DNA from: Turnera subulata
Taxonomy: Eukaryota > Streptophyta > Magnoliopsida > Malpighiales > Passifloraceae
Length of the DNA: 64,000 nucleotides
NCBI GenBank assembly: GCA_028386065.3
Contig: JAKUCV010001673.1
Location: 1 to 64,000, forward strand
Reading direction: 5' to 3'
This document shows, in pieces, positions 1-11,443 of the stretch. The position numbers were made by a program, and so were the translations under genes. Position 1 is the stretch's first letter; every line of letters starts with the position of its first letter. The notes under the pieces are model-generated. The model saw only the letters and a program-made list of their open reading frames with translations. It was not told the DNA's origin and ran no database searches.

Positions 1-197
1 ACGCTAGTCTTAATTTATTATTACAACCCATCCGTAATAATAATCGACTAGGGACATTTAAGAATATGAGATATTCTAGGGTTATAAGTATGTGCAAGCG
101 TTTATCTCATAAACGATACTTATTGGAATAACCTTAAGGCGTATACATGACTACAAATAATCATCCATGATTGGCTTTTGGGCATATTATACTAACA
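1..197 (-). mobile_element. Partial LTR of copia family A
   Basis: This matches the terminal 200 bp of the A LTRs at 7269-7467, 14733-14929 and, inverted, 58229-58430. The edge at 197 reads ACTAACA on the plus strand, which is the TGTTAGT start of the LTR on the minus strand. The rest lies left of the window. The sequence to its right is interior to a different LTR (198-1250), so this A copy inserted into that LTR. Whether it is a solo LTR or the end of a full element cannot be told here. Confidence 0.85.
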
Positions 198-1250
198 ATA
201 ATTACGCTGTAAGACCAATCAGGGAGGAATTAAGGGAGAATCGGGACCGAAAAAGGAAAGAACGGGTGAAACGCGTAGGCGCGGAGATGACCGTTGGGCC
301 TGGGCGGTCCTCCACCCATGACCGCTCGGCCTGGCTATCATCCATAGGATGACCACCGGCCATGGAGGTCATGCACCCCTAGAAACGCGTTTTCTCCCTG
401 ATTTTCGCCCGTAATCTGATTTTACTCGGTTTTGGCCAATACCTTGAACATTAAGTTGGTCCACGCCCCTAAGCCACCCAGAACACTATAAATAGGACCC
501 TCCTCTCACATTTCAGAGGATACACAGTTTATTACACAAACACTCTTCATAAAGTTTAGAAGCTTGGAGAAACTCTGTCTCTCCAAGCTTAAGAAATAGT
601 TCCATAGGCAAAACTCTGGTAGAATTTCGTGGGTAGCATCATCCATTGGAGGCAGCAAGAGGGGAAAATCAAGGAGAACTCCAAGATTGAGTTGAGGAGT
701 GGGAGGAAATTGTGTGGGAGGCACAACCCAAACCAAGGAGCTAGAGGAGGGCTAAAAAAGGTAATCCTAATCCCTTTTTGTCTAACCAATTATTATTGAG
801 ATGTTGATGTTGGTGATGATGAGATTGTTGTGATGCCATGTCGAGAACTACGAGGGCTTTGAACCCGGTCACCAGGGTACGTAGGTGGTTCCTAGTGGTG
901 GAAACTCAAGCCCAATCTTCTTCTTCTCCCCTTTCCTTTTAGTATTCAGTTATTATGTGTTTTGGTGCTCACACTCGCACACTTGCACAAGGCATACAAA
1001 ATCCTCTAATTGCACAAAGTTTCGCCCCAACATGGATGGGTGCCTAACACCTTCCCATCCTTGACGAATCCCCGGGTCCAGCATCTTTGGTTCGCTATTC
1101 AGTTGCCTAAATGGAGTCACATGAAGGGTTTTTCTCAAGTGTTTATCCCTTAATAAAACTTGGGTGGCGACTCCAAAGATGCTGGATGACGGTTATGAAG
1201 AAGGTGTAAAGAAAAGGTGAATAGGCCCAAGTGATTTTGGGTCGGGTATT
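198..1250 (+). mobile_element. Truncated Tat-type Gypsy LTR, plus orientation
   Basis: This aligns co-linearly with the reverse complement of the LTR at 16247-17859. Shared blocks include GACCGCC-type repeats near 290-370, the promoter block around 'cactataaatagga' (485-500), the 'ctctccaagc' block and the 'tggcgactcc' block near 1170. Its left part is displaced by the A LTR ending at 197. Its right end is degraded: 'tcgggtattcata' replaces the intact 'tcgggttctcaca'. No primer site follows. Its orientation is opposite to the gag-protease pseudogene at 3168-5503, so it is not simply that element's other LTR. Confidence 0.75.
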
Positions 1251-1311
1251 CATAATATTGTTCAAGCTTCATGGTGTGGTGATAGAAGAGAGTCTGATTC
1301 GTGTTGCTACC

Positions 1312-2447
1312 AAATTCTAGGATAAGAGTCGCCATGTATTCCGCTTCGGCCAAGACATGATAGAGCTGTGTCCTACTGTTGATAAGTTCAACACCTTCTT
1401 GAATGCTAAATTCATAAAGGGTGTTGCCATGGTTTCCCTTGATGATGTTGTCTTGAAAGAAGTTAGCAGATTCCTCTTCCTAGCCGAAGGTCGGGTCAAC
1501 TTCTTCCTAAATCAAAACAATCTTCTGGAGCTAACGAAGATCATTGACAGATACTTCCTGGGCGGCTCAGAGCAACACCCCAGGGAGGAAGACTTCAATT
1601 GGAGGGAGGAGCGTAATCATGCCCTTGCTCTTGCGATGACACATGAGTTCTTACTGGTAGGATCTTCTGTTGTTTGTCCCCTGCGAATTGGCACGTTGGT
1701 AGCCCGACTTTTCGATGAAAAGAGTCTTACTCCTGTCATATTGAGTTAAACCCCCAATTGCTTGGATGTATTGATAGATAATCCCATGGCCCCCATGACC
1801 GGGTATGTGTTTATTCCCCCTGTCCCTTCATCGTCACTTTCATTGTGTTGACCATTTCCTCTCTTATAGATGTGGTTGTGCGAACACCTTACATTGATTG
1901 AATGACCTCAGGTTGATCCCACAAACTAGGTTCATCGTGGTTATTTAGTCTTCTTCAATACTATCCGAAACTAAATCATCTACATGAAGGACCTCGAAGC
2001 TGAACAAATCACCTGGTTCTGTCGGTGGCTTGAGATGCACGAGGTAGTCATCCGTACCCTGTACAATGACTCCAAGGTGTAGAAAGATCTACATACTATC
2101 ATCCGAACAGGGTTCTAAGACAGTTTGGCTTAAAACAGACAGTTCCCTCTAATATTTCAATTCCGGTGACAGGGCCTATGAAGGCTGCAGCCTTGAAAGC
2201 TATCAAGGGAGGTTAGGCTTTGCCTATAAGGGAGCCAACTGGCAGTTACTTTGAGATTCATCCCTCCACGTCATACTTAGAATGGTTGAAGAGAGATATG
2301 GCTACTTCAGAGAGGTCTTTGTGTCTTTCCAGGGAGGTGTTTCTTGAAGGACCTGCGCCTCCGGGATTTGAGTCTCCTGGACGTCCTATCAAAACGGGAA
2401 AAGATGAGGAGGGCGAGCCGAGTCGGAAGAAACACAAGAAGAATTGA
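1312..2447 (+). pseudogene. Tat-element ORF1-like protein remnant
   Basis: The longest open stretch is 1357-1749 (130 codons). Reading upstream in frame gives FRFGQDMIELCPTVDKF. This 'CPT-x-x-x-F' signature and the later 'LTPV' block resemble the ORF1/plant-mobile-domain proteins found between the primer site and gag in some Tat/Ogre Gypsy elements. That family match is from memory and is moderate. Stops break it, and a possible basic C-terminus (ending KKHKKN) is open at 2220-2447. It begins about 80 bp after the plus-strand LTR, so the two probably belong to one truncated element. The protein's function is unknown. Confidence 0.45.
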
Positions 2448-3167
2448 GTCCCATCTTAGCAGTTATCTCTTTACATCCATAATACAGGCGAATAAGTGAG
2501 TGAACAAAATTTCCCTTTTTCTGTTTTGTTTATCTCTAGACTACTACTTAATAAACGGAATCGGATCCGGTTCGGGCTTCCTACGTATTCAAGGCTTGTC
2601 ATTTCTTTTTTTCTCTTTTTCTCTTTTTTTTATTTAGCTTTGAGAAAGCTCATAAAATCAGGTTCATGTAGTTGCTTTTACATTTGCTTGGTTAGTCCCA
2701 AAAATTTCCTTTCCTCAGGTCTTCTCCATGCGACTTGTAACTCGACTTCTTTTCCTTAGGTCGCTTATTGTAAGACTTCAAAAACTCTTTTTTTTTTTCA
2801 GTTAAACCTTTTTTTTCTTTTTTTTTGGTTGGCCTTCCCTTCTGGACTTCGTGATTTTGCGGCGGAGAAAGCCTGACGTTCTCCATTGGACTAGGCCTTG
2901 GAATTTTTGGGAGTTTAGTTGATATTGTCACTCTCATTAGCATAGTCCTAGGATCACTTTTCATAGATTTTAGGGAATTTTGTCCAGCTCATCACACTCA
3001 CACATATTATACATGCATCAGGAAATTGCCAAGAAAACCATATATGAAAGAAAGAGTGCCTTTATTCATTAGAAAAACAACATAACAACGACTCGCCTAT
3101 TGGCTTCTTTTAGACTAAATCCCAGACTTCTCAACTAGGCACCCCATGTGGACTAACGCCCATCTCT
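2448..3167. other. Unassigned, pyrimidine-rich spacer
   Basis: There is no convincing gene. The stretch has long T/C-rich runs on the plus strand (2590-2640, 2785-2830). It lies between the plus-strand ORF1 remnant and the minus-strand G-patch/protease remnant, so it must contain the junction of the two oppositely oriented Gypsy pieces. The exact breakpoint is not visible. Confidence 0.5.
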
Positions 3168-3731
3168 TCAAATAGCCTCATCCCCCTTAAAGAGATACTT
3201 GCAACCAAAGTTTTCATCTTCTTTGCCTCTCTCTTCTTCTTCCGGATCTTCCACCTCTTCTGGATAACAATCTAAAAATAACTCGAACCCTAGCTTTCTG
3301 ATCATTGTGATGTTGCATACCCATGGTTTGGGGAATCCACAAGAGGGGAAGTCCTCTCCTTCTTTTATGAAATAGCCATTCAGTGTCTTGAAGTAGGGGT
3401 TCGTGGGGAAGTCCCAATCTCGCTTCTTCTTCTGAGCTAGTGCCCTTGCATGGTCCCTCTCTTTTTGCCTCTCTAGATCCATTGGAGTTGGAGTGTATCC
3501 CAGACCAAAGGGTGGTATGGCTTTTGAAACTTGAGGAATTTCCAATATCCCTTGTTGTCTCTTCCCTAATCCCATGATCAAAAAGTACCTCATCTTCTCC
3601 ATGATCCCTATAATTGATGTATTGCCGAATGGATTGTAATAGGGAGGTCTACTGACAAGCTTATCTGTTGAGATGGTGCCAACGGATTCGAAAACAAAGC
3701 CTGACAGAGTCACCTCCTTATCCCCTTTCAA
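3168..3731 (-). pseudogene. Tat-type Gypsy G-patch/linker segment downstream of protease
   Basis: This is a 187-codon open stretch on the minus strand. Around residues 45-80 it has a G-patch-like pattern: MRYFLIMGLGKRQQGI, then GLGYTP. In Tat-lineage Gypsy elements a similar segment lies between protease and reverse transcriptase. It overlaps the protease reading frame by 14 bases in a shifted frame, so the polyprotein frame is broken here. The acidic tail (PEEVEDPEEEERGKE) ends at a stop, and no reverse transcriptase, RNase H or integrase follows. B is therefore missing its pol 3' half. Confidence 0.65.
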
Positions 3732-4104
3732 TCCCGAACACTGGCTTGATGTTCTTCTCAGTTGCTGTGACTATCCCTCCTTGATAGGGAAACCGTAGCA
3801 TTTGATGCAAGGTGGATACTACAGCTCGGGCTTGATGTAACCAAGGCCTCCCTAGAAGTAAGTTGAAGCTGGATGCGATGTCAAGCACTTGGAATTCTAT
3901 CACAAAAGGAGCAGGCCCGATGATCACTTCCAATTTTATCATCCCCAAGACTTCCCTTCGAGCACTGTCATATGCTCTAACCATCGTTCGAGAGGGCAAG
4001 AAATCTGTAGCCCCAAATCCCAACAAGCTTGTAGTTCTCAAGGGATATACATTCAGAGCCGATCTATTGTCTATCAGTACCAAAGCTACTTGGTTATCTT
4101 TCAC
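3718..4104 (-). pseudogene. Tat-type Gypsy aspartic protease
   Basis: The 128-codon open frame holds the retropepsin-like core: VLIDNRSALNVYPL, where the catalytic D-T/S-G motif has become D-N-R, then VRAYDSARREVLG, GPAPFVIEFQVLDI and FNLLLGRPWLH. These blocks are characteristic of Tat/Ogre proteases. The catalytic glycine position is replaced (DNR), so the enzyme is probably dead. It continues the minus-strand gag upstream (4184-5503) and precedes the G-patch linker. Confidence 0.8.
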
Positions 4105-4183
4105 TTGGATGGTTATCTATAATGCCTCAATATGAATTCCCCTATCCGAGCGCAAGTCCTTATCAGAGAAGGAGAATTGATTA

Positions 4184-5503
4184 TCAGTTTCCACCTGAAG
4201 CTATCATGTTAGCTAGTGTCTCAGGCGCAGTGTCAATAGGGACATGGGCTCTGCTCAAGGTTTGGAGCACCTTTTCTCTATATGGACGGGAGGACATCAG
4301 CAAGCCCCAGATTGAGATATTAGCCTGAGTCTTCTTCAGTTGCTTAACCATCATATCTTCTTCAGGGTCCGTTGCTTCTTTAGGTTCATTTAAACGAAGA
4401 GGAGTTTTCATTACTATCCTTCCAGATCGGGTGATAATGCCAACTTCTTCATCTGAATCCACATATCCACTGAGGTCAAGCACAAAGCATTCATGTTTAT
4501 ATACGGGCTCTACCTCCTCCATATCAATCTCTTCGTGCAAGGGTACTGGGTTTAACTTGGTGTTAGGCCTCTTGGGTAAGATTATCTCATTCCTTTCTAT
4601 CATATCTTGGATTTCATGGTAGAATCAAGAGCAATTATCAGTAATATGCCCAACCTTCTAATGGAATTCATAGAACTTCTTGGGGTCCCCCTTGAGAGGT
4701 AAGTCGGGCCTTGGGTCTAAAGGATGCAACAGGCCCTTCTCCATACAGTTCTTGAGCATCTTACCCAAAGACATAGGGAAAGGGGTGAAATGCCTTGGCT
4801 TTGATCCAATCTGTAATGGCGCCTGGACAACAACATGATTCACCTCAACAGACCTCTTTCCTTGAGCTACATTAAAACTTCTCTTAGGTGTAGGGACATC
4901 CGCAAAGGCCTTGATTTTCCCGGAGCTGATAGCATCCTGGAATTGTATCCTAGCCCCAATAAGTGCTTTAAAGTTAGCATACTAGTTTCCAACCATGCGA
5001 TCATAGTAGGCTGGTTGGAGTTTCTTGATCACCATCTGCACTTGGTCCTCTTCAGTGGGTCTATTCACCATCATTGATGCCATGTTGCGCCATCTCGAGA
5101 TATAGGCAGAGAAGGTTTCCTGGGCCTCTTGTTTGATTGTCTTAAGATCCCTCTTGGTTACATCCACTTCGGTGTTATAACTGTACTGATTTACGAACTC
5201 CCTACAGATGTCATCCCATTTGCTCTCCTTTCTTTCATCCAAGGTCATGAACCACTTTAAGGACGCTCGCGATAAAGTCCTTTAGAATATTTGAATCATC
5301 AACTCTGATCCTATCCCCATGGGCTGCAACATCCTCATATAGATCTTCAGATGGGTTGTAGGGCATCCCCTTCCATTGAGCTTCTCAATGTCGGGCATTT
5401 TGAATTTTTCGGACAGCTGGGCTCCGGGGAACAGGGACAAGTGGTCCAAGTTCCAGTCATCTTCCTTCCTCTTCATGGTCTTCAATAGCTCTTTGATAAC
5501 ATC
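4184..5503 (-). pseudogene. Tat-type Gypsy gag (3' part)
   Basis: The reading frame is in pieces. 5485-5282 has 'LFPGAQLSEKFKMPDIEKL'. 5248-4982 has the retrotransposon gag core 'ETFSAYISRWRNMASMM' and 'QVQMVIKKLQPAY'. 4843-4658 follows, then 4603-4184, with 'GIITRSGR' and 'QLKKTQANISIWGLLMSS' leading into the protease. These blocks are diagnostic of Tat-lineage gag. The gag continues on the far side of the C/A insertion: the sense frame at 5503 rejoins that at 15504 over the shared bases CATC. Stops and frame changes make it non-functional. Confidence 0.75.
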
Positions 5504-6165
5504 TAAATGTTAATATTTTTATGATGGTTTTGAATGGCTTTTACTATGTATTCTTGGTCGATTATGTGTACAATCTTTATATTACTGTGTGTTTTCATGC
5601 ATTGTGTCAATTAGTACTTTAATTTTGCTGATTAAGTGTTTTTATTGAAGAATGGAAGCTTTTTAGCCAAGTTTGGAAACCAGGCCCAATTTAGGGTACT
5701 TTCTGTAGTGAGCACAACCGACTATTTTAAAGATTCCGGGAGTTCTAGGCATCGAAATTAAGTGAGACTAGTTGGAGACAAAAATATGCTTCCAGAGCTT
5801 TCTATGGATTAAATTTAATAATTTTTGGACGAGTCTACAAGGAGCAGTAATTATTTTAATCCAGCCCAGGATGCAGATTTTTCTGTGCTGACCCAGGCCC
5901 AGTTTTTCGGCGATATCTTGAGCTACAGAAGTCCAATTGAAGAGTTCTTTTTATGGAAAGAAAGCTGAGCGAATTACTATAACTTTGTAGAAGAGACCAA
6001 TGCCCAGTTCGCACGTCTTCTAGGAGTTAAGTGGCATGTAAATTGCGGGTCAAAAAACAGGCAAAAGTCCAACTTGGAGTGCAAGTCAAGAATTCAATTT
6101 CCATTCAAAGAAGGAGAGCCCCACCGGCTTCCAGCAGCTAAAGACAGTATAAAAGGACCCCCTCA
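5504..6165 (+). mobile_element. LTR C, left part (Athila-like solo LTR)
   Basis: This reads as an LTR on the plus strand, with the wording typical of Athila-type LTRs ('aagtttggaaaccaggccca', 'gcgatatcttgagctacag') and a TATA box in 'agtataaaagga' near 6148. It interrupts the minus-strand B gag. Flanking bases CATC (5500-5503 and 15504-15507) look like a target duplication (5 bp with one mismatch). The rest of C resumes at 14930 after the A element. No internal region is present, so C is a solo LTR. Exact termini are uncertain because no clean TG...CA ends are seen. Confidence 0.55.
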
Positions 6166-7467
6166 CTCCCGAACCGCAGTACTAGCTGCAGAATTCCGAG
6201 AGCTAGAGACTAGAGAGTGTTTGATGTGTTGTGTGTGTTGGGCTTGGTGTGTTATTCTCATTAACCACACTCTTTCATGTATATCACATATACATATATC
6301 AAAGTTAGTTAGTATAGAAAATGGCCAACCCAATAATACATATATATCTTATCACATATCAATATGCATGATTGTGTTTTCATTATCTATACTTTAGTCA
6401 CAATCATCTACATGATCATGTCTCCACTAACTCAATCATATATATCAACATATATATAAAACAACATATCCTTTCATGCCTTTTGGACAATAATTTAGGT
6501 TCAATAATTCTGGTAACTATTGAACCGAACCGAACCAAACGACCCGGTCCAACCATGGTCCAACCACTAGCTCAATAACCTGGTCAAACTATGGTCTAAC
6601 CACTGGCTCGAATCAACATCTCTAGGTGTGTGACCCTGTAGGCACTAATCACGTTGGTAATAATTATAAACTCTCATTTATAATTATAAACAATAAGTGG
6701 TGTCTAGCAACACAACATTGCTACCCAAGTGACCAGATCAGTACTGATTCATTATATCTCAGAAAAATGTCATTATCCATTCGTCCCATTTTCAAGATCA
6801 AACACGAGACATGGAATATGTCATTCTCATATATGTTTAATCTAAGTTTTCTTGATCCCTGAGTCAACTGTGTAAAACAGATACAAATGATATCCCCATA
6901 TCACTTAATCTGAGCATGGCCATGCATTTATAGTTCAACTCTATCAAGAGGCCCAACTGATAATATACCCGTTATAAGGGTTGGACGAATTCCATCTTGA
7001 TCATACAAAACCCACTACACATTATCATGTACCCAATGATTGCTCTAAGGTTCACTCATTTATGAATGACCAAGAGTAATATCAAAGTATATGACTCACA
7101 TGTTGGGAACCTTGATGATCTCAGGTCTAAGGATAGTACATATAAGAACCACTAATGACAACATATATATAACAGTCCATGTAGTGTTCTTATGTCGGGT
7201 CAGTCCAGTCCACAAGTTCTCTAACTTGTACCCGTATGTAGAATTCATTTCTCATATAATTCTCAACATACGCTAGTCTTAATTTAATATTACAACTCAT
7301 CCATAATAATAATCGACTAGGGGCAATTCAAGAATATAAAATATTCTTAGGTTATAAATATGTGCAAGCGTTTATCCCTGATAAACATATTTATTAGAAT
7401 AAAACCTTAATAAATAGACATGACTATATAATCATCCAATGATTGGCTTTTGGGCATTACACTAACA
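6166..7467 (-). mobile_element. 3' LTR of copia element A (truncated)
   Basis: This is highly similar to 13607-14929. It ends at 7467 with ACTAACA, preceded on the minus strand by the polypurine tract at 7468-7480. It lacks the last 237 bp of the LTR (the part equivalent to 13369-13606). The break falls at 'cactcccgaacc', next to C sequence, so a deletion removed the LTR tail and its target duplication. Confidence 0.85.
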
Positions 7468-7480
7468 GTCTCCCACTTGC
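7468..7480 (-). promoter_or_regulatory. Polypurine tract of element A
   Basis: The minus strand reads GCAAGTGGGAGAC immediately before the TGTTAGT start of the 3' LTR. This is the expected plus-strand primer for reverse transcription. Confidence 0.8.
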
Positions 7481-7481
7481 A

Positions 7482-8390
7482 CTAAAGCCAATCATCCATG
7501 TATCTAATACCAGTGGATCTAGCATGACCATCATGCTTCTGCTGTGTGAGCGGCTTAGTCAAAGGATCTGCTACATTGTTCTCAGAAGGAACTTTGCACA
7601 GCCTCACAGCGCCTCTCCCAATAATCTCTCTAATAAGATGGTAGCGTCGGAGTATATGTTTGGATCTTTGGTGGTATCTAGGTTTTTGAGCCTGTGCGAT
7701 TGTTCCATTGTTGTCACAATAGAGCTCAATCAGACTGTCAATGCTCGGAACCACCCCAAGTTCAGTTACGAACTTCTTAATCCTAACAGCCTCTTTCGCT
7801 GCATCAGAGGCAGCTATAAATTCAGCCTCAGTAGTAGAATCGGCAACTGTTTCTTGCTTTGAACTCTTCCAGCAAACAGCACCACCTCCAAGACAAAACA
7901 CATATCCTGACTGCGATCTAAAGTCATCCCTGTCAGTTTGGAAGCTAGCATCTGTGTAACCCTTTACAACAAGCTCATCAATGCTTCCGTATACAAGGAA
8001 TGCATCCTTAGTTCTTCTCAAGTACTTAAGGATGTTCTTAACCGCTGTCCAGTGACCTTCACTGGGATCATATTGATATCTGCTTGTGACACTTAATGCA
8101 TATGCGACATCTAGTCGAGTACATAGCATGGCATACATGATAGATCCTATTGCTGACGCATAAGGAATCTTACTCATTCGCTCTCTCTCCTTAGATGTAC
8201 TAGGACATTGATTCTTTGAGAGAGTTATACCATGTGACATGGGCAAGAAACCTTTCTTAGAATCTTGCATGCTAAACGTTTTAAGCACCTTGTCAATATA
8301 TGTACTTTGACTTAGGCCAAGAAGCCTTTTGGATCTATCTCTATTGATCTTTATACCTAGCACGTAGGCAGGTTTTCCTAAGTCCTTCAT
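7482..8390 (-). pseudogene. Copia A reverse transcriptase end and RNase H
   Basis: The open frame of 302 codons covers the C-terminal RT block (KDLGKPAYVLGIKI, ASAIGSIMYAMLCTRLDVAY) and RNase H (KGYTDASFQ, SGYVFCLGGGAVCWKSSKQ, STTEAEFIAASDAAKEA, ELYCDNNGTIAQA, HILRRYHLIREI, NVADPLTKPL). The domain is complete, but a stop at 8391-8402 separates it from the upstream RT. It ends at the stop next to the polypurine tract, as expected for the last domain of a copia polyprotein. Confidence 0.85.
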
Positions 8391-8402
8391 TGAGAAATTC
8401 TT

Positions 8403-8855
8403 TCATAACCAAGTCTTTACAGACTGTAGTGTTGGAATATCATTCCCAATGACTAGAATTTTGTCAACGTACAACAACAAGAAAACGATAGTGCTCCCAC
8501 TAACCTTCTTGTAAACATATGGCTCATTTTCATTCTTAATGATACCAAACTGTTTGATTACTTCATCAAAACGAAGATTCCAACTCCTAGAAGCTTGCTT
8601 TAATCCATAAATGGATCTTTGCAATTTGCATACCTTATTAGCATTTTCTGGAGTGACAAAACCTTCAGGTTGTGTCATGACATCCTCTAAAAGATTTCCA
8701 TTAAGGAAAGCGGTTTTGACATCCATCCGCCATACTTCATAATCATGGTATGCAGCTATAGCCAATAGAATTCGGATGGATTTAACCATGGCAACTGGCA
8801 AAAAAGTTTCATCATAGTCACTACCATAAACTTGTTTGAAACTTTTAGCAACCAA
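8403..8855 (-). pseudogene. Copia A reverse transcriptase core
   Basis: This 150-codon frame has RT motifs in order: SDYDETFLPVAMVKSIRILL, WRMDVKTAFLNGNL, KLQRSIYGLKQASRSWN and the catalytic block LLLYVDKILVIGND. The catalytic YVDD has changed to YVDK, losing one catalytic aspartate. A stop separates it from the segment upstream (8856-9329), although the sequence is otherwise continuous. Confidence 0.85.
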
Positions 8856-9329
8856 TCACCCTTGAAAGGTAATCACATTACCATCTATGTCGGTCTTCTT
8901 CTTATAGACCCACTTGCACCCAATGGATTTTACCCTTTCACGTGGATCAACCAAGGTCCACACTTTGTTTTCATACATGGATTCCATCTCAGAATTCATG
9001 GCTTCTAGCCACTTCTTAGAGTCTGGACCCGTAATTGCCTGCTGATAGGAAGTGGGCTCATCTTCATCCATGAGCATCACATCTCCAGTAAGTGTCAAAA
9101 GAAATCCATATCTCTCAGGCTCATACTGAGTCCTATCAGACCTACGTGGTCCATGTGTTATAGGTACAGGATTTTCACCCACAAAAACTTGCGATTCCTG
9201 TCCTTGTTCCATCTCATCCTCTATAGCTTCTTGTTGTACTCGAACTTCTTCGAGTTCTATTTTTCTCCTACTGATCTCTCTAGAAATAAATTCTCTTTTT
9301 AGAAAAATAGCAGTACGAGCAACAAACAC
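8856..9329 (-). pseudogene. Copia A integrase-RT linker and RT N-terminus
   Basis: The 157-codon frame has an acidic linker (residues about 20-55), then GPDSKKWLEAMNSEMESMYE, VWTLVDP and GCKWVYKKKTD, the usual N-terminal RT block of copia elements. It overlaps the preceding integrase frame by 31 bases in another frame, so one frameshift lies near 9300-9330. Confidence 0.8.
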
Positions 9330-10819
9330 TTTTTGCTCTGTGGATTATAGAAATAATATCCTTTAGTTTCTTTAGGATATCCAACAAAAAGGCACTTGTC
9401 AGATTTAGGGCCGAGTTTGTCTGACGCTTGACGTCTTACGTAAGCCTCACAACCCCAAATCTTCATAAAAGACAAATTGGGATGTTTCCCAGTCCACATC
9501 TCATGTGGTGTCTTTTCAACCGATTTAGATGGAACACGATTAAGTGTAAAGGCAGCAGTCAATAAAGCATGTCCCCAAAATGAAGAAATAAGGTCAGCTT
9601 GACTCATCATAGAACGAACCATCTCTAAAAGAGTTCTATTTCTCCTTTCATATACACCATTCCATTGAGGTATACCTGGTGGAGTAAGTTGTGATACTAT
9701 ACCACATTCCTTTAGATGATCAAGAAATTCTCGGTCTAAGTATTCACCTCCTCGATCAGATCGAAGCATTTGAATACTCTTACCAAGTTGATTCTGTACT
9801 TCATTCTTGAATTCTTTCAACTTTTCAAAGTATTCTGACTTGTGCTTCATAAGATATACATAGCCATATCTACTATAATCATTAGTAAATGTAATGAAGT
9901 ACTGAAATCCTCCTCTAGCCTGTGTTGACATAGGCCCACATAAATCAGAATGTGTAAGGCCCAACAAGTCTGAAGCCCTTTCACCTTTACCGGCAAAAGG
10001 AGCCTTCGTCATTTTGCCCAATAAACATGACTCACATGTCTCATATGATTCAAAATCAAATGAGTCTAAAAGCCCATCCTTATGGAGTTTAGAAATATGA
10101 GTCTCATTTATATGGCCCAAACGACAATGCAAGAGATAGGTCGTATTAGAATCATTTAATTTAACCTTCTTCAAATTAATGTTATAGATTGGTGTTTCTC
10201 GGTTCAGAACATACAAACCATTGCTTAAATATGCACCACCATGATAAATTTCATTCAAATAAATAAAACAACAGTTGTTCTTTATTACAAATGAAAAATC
10301 CTTCTTGTCCAGACAAGAAACAGAAATCAAATTCCTGCTTATAGTAGGTACATAATAGCAATCATCAAGTTCCAAAACTAAACTACTCGGTAAAGATAGA
10401 TAATAAGTCCCTACGGCTAATGCAGCAACTCTTGCTCCATTTCCAACACGCGGGTCCACTTCACCCTTTGCTAATCTTCTACTCTTTCTCAGATCCTGCA
10501 CATTTACACAAATGTGAGAACCACATCTGGTATCTAATATCCATGATGCAGAGATAGAAATATTAGCTTCTATAACAAGAATACCTAAAGCAGAAGTCTT
10601 ACTTCCCTTCTGTTTCTTCACCTCTTCAAGGTAAATAGAGCAGTTACATTTCCAATGGCCAGGTTTCTTGCAATGGAAACATTGTCCTTCCTTTGCAACA
10701 CCACCTTTGGATTTCAGCACATGTGAAGAAGAAGATGCACATAAACCAAACCTTTTGGCACCTTTCTTCTTCTTGCTAAACTTGGCTTTTCCATTTCCTT
10801 TGTCATTTCCAACCATCAA
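9299..10819 (-). pseudogene. Copia A zinc knuckle, protease, GAG-preINT and integrase
   Basis: This is a 506-codon frame. Domains in order: zinc knuckle CFHCKKPGHWKCNC (CX2CX4HX4C, residues about 48-61); protease WILDTRCGSHICVN, where the catalytic DTG is DTR; GAG-preINT with LLHCRLGHINETHI and CESCLLGK; integrase with HSDLCGPM, LRSDRGGEY and WNGVYERRNRTLLEM, keeping D, D and E; then the conserved IWGCEAYVRRQASDKL block. The protease substitution and the frameshift at the 3' end show decay. An in-frame break separates it from gag at 10820-10846. Confidence 0.85.
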
Positions 10820-10846
10820 AATGTTGTTGAATTTATTAGCCTTCTT

Positions 10847-11443
10847 CTATTGCTCAACTGTTCCCAACATGTTAAGCAACTCAGTCAAAGATTTGTCAAG
10901 AGGATTCATGTTGAAATTCATGACAAATTGGCTATAACTATCCGGCAACGATTGCAGGACTAGATCAACGGCCAACTCTCTTCGCAAAGGAAAACCCAGC
11001 CCCTCAAGGTTCTCAATGTATCCAATCATTTTGAGTACATGAGGTCTCACAGGTGATGACTCAGCTATCTTGCATTGGAATAATGCCTTTGAGGTTTCAT
11101 ATCTCTCGTGTCTGGCTTGCTCTTCAAAGAGCATTTTCAGGTGTTCGATCATATCGAAAGCACCCAAGTTCTCATGTTGCTTCTGCAGCTCAGAGTCCAT
11201 AGTGACAAGCATAAGGCACGCAACATCCAATGCTTCATCAACATGCTTCTTGTAAGCATCTTTTTCTGCCCAAGGAGCATTAGGTGCCGGTTCATTAGGA
11301 ACAGGCCCTTCAAGGACATACAACTTCTTTTCTTGCTTGAGGACTATCCTCAAATTGCGGTTCCACTTAAGGAAATTATTCCCATTCAGTTTTTCCTTCT
11401 CAAGGACTGATCGCAGTGACATAGTATTTGTGTTTTGTGCCAT
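10847..11443 (-). pseudogene. Copia A gag (UBN2-type)
   Basis: The 198-codon frame begins MAQNTNTMSLRSVLEKEKLN and holds the copia gag core: NFLKWNRNLRIVLKQEKKL, ALDVACLMLVTMDSELQK, KALFQCKIAESSPV and ALVDLVLQSLP-like blocks. The start is the only ATG with a complete N-terminal gag. Only about 30 bp separate it from the zinc-knuckle frame, so it was probably one polyprotein before a stop arose. This is the 5' gene of element A. Confidence 0.8.
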
